NCBI RefSeq assembly: GCF_001406815.1
Contig: NZ_CVRR01000019.1
Coordinates: forward strand, 1 to 64,000
Reading direction: 5' to 3'
DNA: 64,000 bases
From: Roseburia faecis
Lineage (GTDB): Bacteria > Bacillota > Clostridia > Lachnospirales > Lachnospiraceae
Part shown: positions 53,001 to 59,122 of the stretch, in pieces
Numbering within the stretch: position 1 is the stretch's first letter
Layout: every line of letters starts with the position of its first letter
Translations under genes and position numbers: made by a program
The notes under the pieces: generated by a model
What the model saw: only the letters and a program-made list of their open reading frames with translations
Databases searched by the model: none
What the model was told of the DNA's origin: nothing

Positions 53001-54520
53001 AAATTTCCGTGGTAACGACTACGGTTTCTGATTTTCAGAAGAATTATTTCGGGGAGAAATTTGTGTATGATTATTCCAGGGATATTTCAGCCCAAAAAGG
53101 AAACGAAAATCCAGCTAAAATGTCAAAAAAACAAAAGGAACTGTATAATACGTACAATATGTTTATTCTGGGATTTGGCGATACGTTCCATAAGGTAAAT
53201 ATGTCGAATAAAAACGGTGCGATTGATTTCCTGAAATATTTTATCGCCTCTGGAAAAAGTGTTTTGTTTACGCATGATTTTACTTCTATGCATAATGTGA
53301 ACAGTGGGGATTTCGGATATTCTGCCAATACATATCTGCGTGATGTCATGGGAATGAACCGGTATAAAGCTGTGAGTGGGAAGCTGACCGAGAGCGAACG
53401 AAAGGAACTGCTGGCTTATCAGGCGAAACATAAGTATGATACAATGACCCAGACAACAGTTGGCAGCGACGGTACACTTTCTACAACGGCACTTGGTAAT
53501 ACCCAGGGATTTACTTACTATGCCATGAAACGTCTGGGATGGGAAAAGAAAAATACGGATCAAATAATTCCATACCGGTATATGATCAGAAGTTATAAAA
53601 ATGATGAATATATCTGTGGCGTGAATAACAATAACGTGAAATTGACAGGATTTAACAATAATAATGACCTGACAACGCGTGCAACGAAGACAAATACGGG
53701 ACAGATTACGGAATATCCGTTTAAAATTGACGAAACACTTAAAATTGCATCAACGCATGGGCAGTGGTATCAGCTGGACATGGAAGATCCGGAAGTTACG
53801 GTCTGGTACTGTCTTTCGGATAATGAGAACGGAGATCCATGTGCATGGGCGGGTACGGCTTCAAACGGAGATGGAACCGGTGCCACCTATGGGGCTTCCC
53901 CGAATGATGCCGCCAATAATTACTATATTTACAGTAAGGGAAATGTTTTTTATTCCGGAGTAGGTCATTCTACGGTAGATGGAGATATGGAGGCAAAACT
54001 TTTCATTAATACGATGATTGCCGCATACCGTACCACATATGAGCCACCAATGGTCGAGATCCTGAATGAAGAGGCGGAGCTTTTAAAAGAGGAGTCCGGA
54101 AATGGAAGTGATCCGAATCTGGTGTATAAGATGAACTGGATGAAAGAATATGGAAATAACCTTGACGGCACTAAGGAAAAAATTCGCTTCAGCCCGGTCG
54201 AACTGAATACCGTCAGAACGAAGCTGACCTGTTCGATCCAATACAAAGATGGAACTTACGTAGATAAAATTTACAAAAAAGACGGAACGTTGATTGAGGG
54301 AAAAGCAACGAAGGAGAATCCTAAAAAATATGTGTTTGAAAACCTGAAAAATATGGGTGAGTATTATTTTATTTATGATACGACAGGGGAAAACAAAAAG
54401 AAGGAAGGGGATATTGTTTTTGAAATTTATAACAATAAGTCCAAAAATCCGGATGGAACACCAAGGGTGGGAAAAACTACTGTGAAAATGGAATCTCAGA
54501 ATTTGTTTTTGCTTGATTAG
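50018..54520 (+). CDS. DUF5057-like giant surface protein of the pilus operon
   Basis: A protein of about 1500 residues. It has a basic N-terminus, one membrane helix (IASAVCMLGVLVVCLGVVGY, about residues 20-40) and a very long extracytoplasmic part. The early region (NPFLILEIVPYEEYAEFGYQ) matches the DUF5057 style. Near residues 860-900 there are Asp-rich loops that resemble calcium sites (YIDQNQDGKFEE and DVDGSGDADDSDD). The start is TTG 50018 or ATG 50024, after AAGGAAGGGG. It may be a pilus-associated adhesin or anchoring protein; its position at the operon end supports a link, not a mechanism. Confidence 0.75.
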   Translation: MKMVRWHRQKKNNGNRKKRIASAVCMLGVLVVCLGVVGYRNKLKADEKLPVMTRGVVDQIEQIPESKRNIYDANAAAAKLGTRENPFLILEIVPYEEYAEFGYQISGCEPVNVEDMRYGNADINTVKTITGAKCEMETAYFFPDEPEGDISKYSGNMRVCEDGMKDAEYTGYYERVKDGEGTFVQKIVKGEDGNESLSFVRQDHGNIIWHTVNDFEKSDYKDQTFDERTDRELTNEGDRIYTKRKSTGDKSKDNINVTENYYLYKNNDYFLKDSIGCKTQEEADNYSVIIKTITPEELNAQPKWADYADLYVVSPKVHSGGDNIREIWKKHNRYGKHSSVSSYTDGFNGSKDISWDVVKKMYKKINQEENYAPIFMDSGVYIATQGSLSGGKSVTFHILDWNMNPTIYTYTDTGYNNNMYKLAVMLFSMDSELFQRLYLDGEDALIQKKEINGVETGVFTAQTGDAQTYWSMFTFLPSDVDGRVIGENWYHYWTKQDKWEKYMTAGNISTDENQGYLNGRLFVFKGDTTSTQAFGTGTVPASDPNSKFTDFKEFTGNDPKATPADAVRYILGYKTSKDHVDGELRILDIEPCYDRKNGYSLKKSYIQLMIPNFIGDIKITHMTTAEFIGSTEDLNSKYNMIYLGLDQGAYNLVEKDVTYKDADGNVKWIKENQTVWNDTSMNGKIYFHTGDKMTSAEYSRSDGISRSVKFLWAGSGNNVIEDTTLRFPGNDITKIKKAELENFLHAGYPVVAVDDLYRLSDKIDAGSNLADLVRESKKEKKTIYQTSDSNGLIAKVKEVCPKITFTKLPNEYQGTTSSEGKNDTSVSVDDSQANYLDVDGFGRSKLDFGFQVTDVPSAQYQCKVYIDQNQDGKFEEGLADVDGSGDADDSDDTGEVYYEGDVFTAGDGEQNITPVKLSKLYFGLIQWKIVVYRKDNPDIHFTRTGCSVAKNQTGQKREIKVLQIMPDTHTENKGYLNLEENTLFTKYYNALNDYKISVVTTTVSDFQKNYFGEKFVYDYSRDISAQKGNENPAKMSKKQKELYNTYNMFILGFGDTFHKVNMSNKNGAIDFLKYFIASGKSVLFTHDFTSMHNVNSGDFGYSANTYLRDVMGMNRYKAVSGKLTESERKELLAYQAKHKYDTMTQTTVGSDGTLSTTALGNTQGFTYYAMKRLGWEKKNTDQIIPYRYMIRSYKNDEYICGVNNNNVKLTGFNNNNDLTTRATKTNTGQITEYPFKIDETLKIASTHGQWYQLDMEDPEVTVWYCLSDNENGDPCAWAGTASNGDGTGATYGASPNDAANNYYIYSKGNVFYSGVGHSTVDGDMEAKLFINTMIAAYRTTYEPPMVEILNEEAELLKEESGNGSDPNLVYKMNWMKEYGNNLDGTKEKIRFSPVELNTVRTKLTCSIQYKDGTYVDKIYKKDGTLIEGKATKENPKKYVFENLKNMGEYYFIYDTTGENKKKEGDIVFEIYNNKSKNPDGTPRVGKTTVKMESQNLFLLD

Positions 54521-54534
54521 TATGGGGATTTAAG

Positions 54535-54579
54535 AAAAGACACACAATGTGAGAGAGTATCGCATTGTGTGTCTTTTTT
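54535..54579 (+). terminator. Terminator of the type IV pilus operon
   Basis: AAAAGACACACAATG (54535-54549) pairs exactly with CATTGTGTGTCTTTT (54563-54577), followed by TT. It lies 14 bp after the giant protein gene. Confidence 0.92.
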
Positions 54580-54654
54580 ATGATGGTCATAGGTAGAATA
54601 CATTTTGCAATTACATATATGCAGTATACGTAAAGTTTTCCTTGCCAGGAAGGT

Positions 54655-54720
54655 GGGGGATATGCTATGGTAAACATATCTTTTTTCAGTGGCAGTTCCT
54701 GCCAGAAATCCCATTTGTTT
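54655..54720 (-). repeat. Dispersed repeat preceding Rpn genes, copy 1
   Basis: A block of about 65 bp recurs at 54655-54720, 56650-56716 and 57795-57865, each upstream of a full Rpn gene. On the minus strand each begins with a short frame reading MGFLAxTATEKRY or MEFLAETASEKRY. It may be the end of a duplicated unit or the remains of a gene. The block ends near 54720 and the tandem-repeat promoter follows. Confidence 0.5.
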
Positions 54721-54755
54721 TGTTGTATAAGTGAAAGATGTGAACTTTAATGTGC

Positions 54756-54866
54756 CTTTGACGGTCAGGTTTTGACAGTCAGGTTTTGACGGTCTGAGTT
54801 TGACGGTCAGGGTTTAACAGTCTGCAATTTTTGTGCGTTGAAATAAAAGCAAAAACCACATATAAT
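54756..54866 (+). promoter_or_regulatory. Five 14-bp tandem repeats and promoter, copy 1
   Basis: Five degenerate units of TTTGACGGTCAGG at about 14-bp pitch cover 54756-54825. A strong promoter follows: TTGAAA (54838-54843), 17 bp, TATAAT (54861-54866). The same module precedes the gene at 58028. The repeats may bind a regulator; each also contains a TTGACG element. Confidence 0.6.
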
Positions 54867-54879
54867 ATAAGGAGAACAT

Positions 54880-55797
54880 TTGGAAAAAGAACAAACGAAA
54901 AATCAACAGGAGAAGAATCAACAGGAGAATCAGAAAAAGTCCCAAAAGCTGCAGTGGCATCCGGCATTCTGTTCAGCCTTGCGCCTGGAACTGCTGGAGG
55001 ATGCAGAAAATCTGGAATTTACCGATGAGTTCCAGCTTACGGAGAAACCTTTGCAGATTGACTGTACGGTTGTAAAAGTAAAGAAGGACTGCAAAATAAA
55101 AAATGAAATTGGGAAGATCTTCCGGAAACACAACATTTTTGAATATAAATCCCCGAAGGATGAGCTGAACATTGATACTTTTTACAAGGCGGTTGCGTAT
55201 GCATGCCTGTATAAAGTATTACCAAATCATGTGGATGAGATTCCGGCAGAGGAGATTACCATTACACTGATTCGAGACCGCAAGCCAGTGAAGCTTCTTC
55301 AGAAATTAAGTAGTGATGGGTATGAATGCAGGAAAGAAACAGCCGGAATCTATTATGTCAGTGGTGTGATGTTCCCGGTGCAGATCATTGCATCATCGGA
55401 ACTGGATATGGATTTGCATGTACAGCTCAAGGCACTGACTGACAATTTGGATGAACCGCTGATGTGGAAGTATCTGCAGGAAGTTAGCGTTTTTACAGAG
55501 AGGGAAAAGAATCTTGCGGATGTTGTGCTTCAGGTTATTGTAAACAGTAACATGGAGAAAGTGCAAAAATGGAAAGGAAGTGAACAGACAATGTGTGAGG
55601 CATTACGTGTTTTAATGGCAGATGAATTGAATGAAGAACGCGTGGAAGGTCAGCGTGAAGGCCAGATTCGTGCATATGCAACTTTGGTAAAGGATGGAAT
55701 CATTACAGTGGAAGTTGGTGCAGAAAAAGCAGGAATGTCTGTCGATGATTTTACAAGAGAAATGAAACAGGCTGGTTATGTAATCCCTGCGGTATAA
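54880..55797 (+). CDS. Rpn family PD-(D/E)XK nuclease, copy A
   Basis: A 305-residue protein of the Rpn (recombination-promoting nuclease/putative transposase) family. The catalytic core shows Asp61 in PLQIDCTVV and Glu88-x-Lys90 in FEYKSP. A linker rich in Gln precedes it. The C-terminal module has EGQREGQIRAYA, then VKDGIITVEVGAEKAGMSVDDF read in two parts. TTG 54880 is the start after AAGGAG. A conserved internal ATG at 55591 (MCEALRVL), with AAAGGAAG 10 bp upstream, could give a separate 68-residue C-terminal protein. Rpn enzymes are linked to horizontal recombination and antiphage toxicity. Confidence 0.85.
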   Translation: MEKEQTKNQQEKNQQENQKKSQKLQWHPAFCSALRLELLEDAENLEFTDEFQLTEKPLQIDCTVVKVKKDCKIKNEIGKIFRKHNIFEYKSPKDELNIDTFYKAVAYACLYKVLPNHVDEIPAEEITITLIRDRKPVKLLQKLSSDGYECRKETAGIYYVSGVMFPVQIIASSELDMDLHVQLKALTDNLDEPLMWKYLQEVSVFTEREKNLADVVLQVIVNSNMEKVQKWKGSEQTMCEALRVLMADELNEERVEGQREGQIRAYATLVKDGIITVEVGAEKAGMSVDDFTREMKQAGYVIPAV

Positions 55798-55851
55798 AAT
55801 CATTTTGTAAAGCCATGTAGTATGTATGGGTAAAAACATCTATAATTTCAA

Positions 55852-56061
55852 TTATTCTGCGGATTCTTGAGAAACAGAGTCTTTCTTTTTCCTGGATTTT
55901 GCAGAAAGCATTTTATGACCAGAGTAGATAGCCATAATCATGCAGAGAAGAGAACTGCAGGCAAAATATTTGTGAGCTGATTTCATATTTTTATAGCCGG
56001 TATAGATAGTTCCGATCATGGTTGCCAATGCACCAAGGGACCAATATTTATGTGCTTTCAT
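55852..56061 (-). CDS. Small two-helix membrane protein (DUF6219-like)
   Basis: A 69-residue protein with two short hydrophobic helices (YWSLGALATMIGTIYTGYK and YFACSSLLCMIMAIYSGHK) that look like an internal duplication, and a basic, Ser-rich tail. The family appears to be DUF6219, named from memory. AGGAGG lies 8 bp before the ATG. It is the only non-Rpn gene in the Rpn array and is on the opposite strand. Its arrival may have broken the copy A terminator and the copy B gene. Confidence 0.65.
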   Translation of the reverse strand: MKAHKYWSLGALATMIGTIYTGYKNMKSAHKYFACSSLLCMIMAIYSGHKMLSAKSRKKKDSVSQESAE

Positions 56062-56149
56062 TTGAATACCTCCTGTGTTTTTCTATATAATACCTCTTTT
56101 TGGAGAGTATGCAAACAGGAAATTTTATTTTATTTGCTCTGAACTGTTT

Positions 56150-56562
56150 TTCTGATGAGGCAATATTTGTTAGAGGTCGGTGCATTTGCAGAGAGGGAAA
56201 AGGATCTTGCGGATGTTGTGTTGCAGGTTATTGTAAACAGTAACATGGAGAAAGTGCAAAAATGGAAAGGAAGTGAAAGGATTATGTGTGAGGCATTACG
56301 CGTTTTGATGGCAGATGAATTGAATGAGGAACGTATGGAAGGGCAGCGAGAGGGCAGAATTGAAGGCCAGCGAGAAGGAAGAATCGAAGGGCAGCGAGAG
56401 GGCAGAATCGAAGGCCAGCGAGAAGGCCAGATTCGTGCATATGCATCTCTGGTGCAGGATGGGATCATCACCGTGGAAACGGGTGCAGAAAAAACGGGAA
56501 TGTCTGTCGGAGATTTCACAAAGGAAATGAAGCAGGCAGGTTATGTAATCCCTGCGGTATAA
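56150..56562 (+). pseudogene. Rpn fragment, copy B (C-terminal domain only)
   Basis: Only the C-terminal 135 codons of an Rpn gene remain, from about MRQYLLEVGAF. The whole nuclease core is missing, with no frame or promoter upstream. The tail still carries the internal start, ATG 56284 after AAAGGAAG, and an enlarged repeat tract with four EGQREG units. It could be simple debris, or a stand-alone version of the small internal Rpn protein (92 residues from 56284). Confidence 0.7.
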
Positions 56563-56574
56563 AATTAATTTTGT

Positions 56575-56614
56575 AAAGCCATGCAGTATTGGATTTTTCA
56601 TTGCATGGCTTTTT
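56575..56614 (+). terminator. Terminator after Rpn copy B
   Basis: AAAGCCATGCA (56575-56585) pairs with TGCATGGCTTT (56602-56612), followed by further Ts. The same terminator follows copy C. Copy A keeps only the left arm, near 55808. Confidence 0.85.
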
Positions 56615-56649
56615 GTTTTCCTACTTGAAATGTTTTTTCTTGTAGCGGG

Positions 56650-56716
56650 CATACACATATGATATAGTAATCATATCTTTTTTCAGAGGCAGTTTCTGCC
56701 AGAAATTCCATTTGTT
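56650..56716 (-). repeat. Dispersed repeat preceding Rpn genes, copy 2
   Basis: Second copy of the block at 54655-54720. The minus-strand frame begins MEFLAETASEKRY. It lies just after the copy B terminator and before the copy C promoter. The nearby tandem TTTGACGGTC repeats are absent here. Confidence 0.5.
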
Positions 56717-56754
56717 TAAATTTTATGAGTTTATTAATACGTGATTTTTGTGCG

Positions 56755-56783
56755 TTGAAAAGAGTATAACAGTTTTGTATAAT
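56755..56783 (+). promoter_or_regulatory. Promoter of Rpn copy C
   Basis: TTGAAA (56755-56760), 17 bp, TATAAT (56778-56783), then AAAAGGAG and a TTG start. The core promoter is shared with copies A and D, but the tandem repeat tract upstream is missing. Confidence 0.7.
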
Positions 56784-56796
56784 AAAAGGAGAACAA

Positions 56797-57699
56797 TTGA
56801 AAAATAAAAAAGAAAAACAAAAGAAGCTACAGTGGCATCCGGCATTCTGTTCAGCCTTGCGCCTGGAACTGCTGGAGGATGCAGAAAATCTGGAATTTAC
56901 CGATGAGTTCCAGCTTACGGAGAAACCCTTGCAGATTGACTGTACGGTTGTAAAAGTAAAGAAGAACTGCAAAATAAAAAATGAAATCGGGAAGATCTTC
57001 CGGAAACACAACATTTTTGAATATAAATCCCCGAAGGATGAGCTGAACATTGATACTTTTTACAAGGCGGTTGCGTATGCATGCCTGTATAAAGTATTAC
57101 CAAATCATGTGGATGAGATTCTGGCAGAGGAGATTACCATTACACTGATTCGAGACCGCAAGCCGGTGAAGCTGCTGGGGGAACTGGAAAAATCTGGGTA
57201 TGAATGCCAAAAAGAAACAGCCGGGATTTACTATGTCTATGATGTGATGTTTCCGGTGCAGATCATTGCATCATCGGAACTGGACACGGATATGCATGTA
57301 CAGCTAAAAGCATTGACGAATCATCTGGAGGAATCGTTGATGCGTCAGTATTTATTGCAGGTGAGTACCTTTGAGGGAAGGGAGAAGAATCTTGCAGATA
57401 TCGTGCTGCAGGTCATTGTAAACAGTAACATGGAGAAAGTACTGGAATGGAAAGGAAGTGAAAGGATCATGTGTGAGGCATTACGTGTTTTGATGGCAGA
57501 TGAATTGAATGAGGAGCGTATGGAAGGTCAGCGCGAAGGAAGAGTGGAAGGTCAGCGCGAAGGACAGATTCGTGCATATGCATCTCTGGTGCAGGATGGG
57601 ATCATCACCGTGGAAACAGGTGCAGAAAAAGCGGGAATGTCTGTCGATGATTTCACAAAGGAAATGAAGCTGGCAGGTTATGTAATCCCTGCGGTATAA
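56797..57699 (+). CDS. Rpn family PD-(D/E)XK nuclease, copy C
   Basis: A 300-residue Rpn nuclease. The N-terminus is 13 residues shorter than copy A. The active site is intact (Asp48 in PLQIDC; Glu75 and Lys77 in FEYKSP). The middle differs from copy A around LGELEKSGYECQK and matches copy D there, suggesting exchange between copies. The C-terminus has two EGQREG units. The internal start is at 57469 (MCEALRVL), after AAAGGAAG. The TTG start follows AAAAGGAG. Confidence 0.85.
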   Translation: MKNKKEKQKKLQWHPAFCSALRLELLEDAENLEFTDEFQLTEKPLQIDCTVVKVKKNCKIKNEIGKIFRKHNIFEYKSPKDELNIDTFYKAVAYACLYKVLPNHVDEILAEEITITLIRDRKPVKLLGELEKSGYECQKETAGIYYVYDVMFPVQIIASSELDTDMHVQLKALTNHLEESLMRQYLLQVSTFEGREKNLADIVLQVIVNSNMEKVLEWKGSERIMCEALRVLMADELNEERMEGQREGRVEGQREGQIRAYASLVQDGIITVETGAEKAGMSVDDFTKEMKLAGYVIPAV

Positions 57700-57711
57700 A
57701 ATTAATTTTGT

Positions 57712-57754
57712 AAAGCCATGCAGTATTGGATTTTTCCATTGCATGGCTTTTTGT
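57712..57754 (+). terminator. Terminator after Rpn copy C
   Basis: AAAGCCATGCA (57712-57722) pairs with TGCATGGCTTT (57740-57750), followed by a T run. Nearly identical to the terminator after copy B. Confidence 0.85.
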
Positions 57755-57794
57755 TTTTCCTATTGTTTTTCCAGCTCGGGATGTTTTTTCTTGC

Positions 57795-57865
57795 AGCGGT
57801 CATAAACATATGGTATAGTAATCATATCTTTTTTCAGTGGCAGTTTCTGCCAGAAATCCCATTTG
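57795..57865 (-). repeat. Dispersed repeat preceding Rpn genes, copy 3
   Basis: Third copy of the block at 54655-54720. The minus-strand frame reads MGFLAETATEKRYDYY and stops soon after. It is followed by the tandem-repeat promoter of copy D. Confidence 0.5.
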
Positions 57866-57903
57866 TTTTGTTGTATAAGTGAAAGATGTGAACTTTAATG
57901 TGC

Positions 57904-58014
57904 CTTTGACGGTCGGGTTTTGACAGTCAGGTTTTGACGGTCTGAGTTTGACGGTCAGGGTTTAACAGTCTGCAATTTTTATGCGTTGAAATAAAAGCAA
58001 AAACCACATATAAT
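57904..58014 (+). promoter_or_regulatory. Five 14-bp tandem repeats and promoter, copy 2
   Basis: Almost identical to 54756-54866. Five TTTGACGGTC-type units (57904-57974) are followed by TTGAAA (57986-57991), 17 bp and TATAAT (58009-58014). Near-identity over more than 100 bp of non-coding DNA indicates a recent duplication of the copy A region. Confidence 0.65.
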
Positions 58015-58027
58015 ATAAGGAGAACAT

Positions 58028-58981
58028 TTGGAAAAAGAACAAACGAAAAATCAACAGGAGAAGAATCAACAGGAGAATCAGAAAAAGTCCCAAAAGCTGC
58101 AGTGGCATCCGGCATTCTGTTCAGCCTTGCGCCTGGAACTATTGGAGGATGCAGAAAATTTGGAATTTACCGATGAGTTCCAGCTTACGGAGAAACCTTT
58201 GCAGATTGACTGTACGGTTGTAAAAGTAAAGAGGGACTGCAAAATAAAAAATGAAATCGGGAAGATTTTCCGGAAACACAATATTTTTGAATATAAATCC
58301 CCGATGGATGAGTTGAACATTGATACTTTTTACAAGGCGGTTGCGTATGCGTGCCTGTATAAAGTATTGCCAAATCATGTAAATGAGATTCCGGCAGAGG
58401 AGATTACCATTACACTGATTCGAGACCGCAAGCCGGTGAAGCTGCTGGGGGAACTGGAAAAATCCGGGTATGGATATAAAAAAGAAGCAGCAGGAATCTA
58501 CTATGTCAATGGCGCGATGTTCCCGATGCAGATCATAGAGTCATCGGAACTGGATGTGGATATGCATGTACAGCTAAAAGCATTGACGAATCATCTGGAG
58601 GAATCGTTGATGCGTCAGTATTTATTGCAGGTGAGTACCTTTGAGGGAAGGGAGAAGAATCTTGCAGATATCGTGCTGCAGGTCATTGTAAACAGTAACA
58701 TGGAGAAAGTACGGGAATGGAAAGGAAGTGAACAGACAATGTGTGAAGCATTAAGAGTACTGATGAAAGAGGAACTGAAAGAGGAGCGAGTGGCGGGCTT
58801 GCGCGAGGGTCGTCTTGAAGGTCAGCGCGAAGGTCAGCGAGAAGGACAGATTCGTGCATATGCATCCCTGGTGCAAGATGGGATCATCCCCGTGGAAATA
58901 GGTGCGGAAAAAGCGGGAATGTCTGTCGATGATTTTACAAAAGAAATGAAGCTGGCAGGTTATGTAACCCCTGCGGTATAA
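58028..58981 (+). CDS. Rpn family PD-(D/E)XK nuclease, copy D
   Basis: A 317-residue Rpn nuclease. The first 90 residues are nearly identical to copy A, including Asp61, Glu88 and Lys90. The centre follows copy C (LGELEKSGY, and SLMRQYLLQVSTFEGREK in two parts). The C-terminus is more diverged (MKEELKEERVAGLREGRLEG) and has three EGQREG-like units. The internal start is at 58739 after AAAGGAAG. The mosaic pattern implies recombination among copies. A strong terminator follows. Confidence 0.85.
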   Translation: MEKEQTKNQQEKNQQENQKKSQKLQWHPAFCSALRLELLEDAENLEFTDEFQLTEKPLQIDCTVVKVKRDCKIKNEIGKIFRKHNIFEYKSPMDELNIDTFYKAVAYACLYKVLPNHVNEIPAEEITITLIRDRKPVKLLGELEKSGYGYKKEAAGIYYVNGAMFPMQIIESSELDVDMHVQLKALTNHLEESLMRQYLLQVSTFEGREKNLADIVLQVIVNSNMEKVREWKGSEQTMCEALRVLMKEELKEERVAGLREGRLEGQREGQREGQIRAYASLVQDGIIPVEIGAEKAGMSVDDFTKEMKLAGYVTPAV

Positions 58982-58993
58982 AATCAGAACATA

Positions 58994-59034
58994 AAATGTG
59001 TGGTGCCCGTGGTTGCACCACACATTTCATTTTA
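58994..59034 (+). terminator. Terminator after Rpn copy D
   Basis: AAATGTGTGGTGC (58994-59006) pairs exactly with GCACCACACATTT (59015-59027), followed by CATTTTAATTT. Confidence 0.88.
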
Positions 59035-59122
59035 ATTTAAGAAAAGTTTTATATAATAGGAATTGTTCTGGAAATCAGTTCGTGATAGTATAAAAGCTAT
59101 GCATATGAAAAGGAGTTAAATC

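Noticed and set aside
56337-56431. CRISPR-like array in the repeat tract of Rpn copy B
   Set aside because: The units are in-frame codon repeats for EGQREGRI with no spacers.
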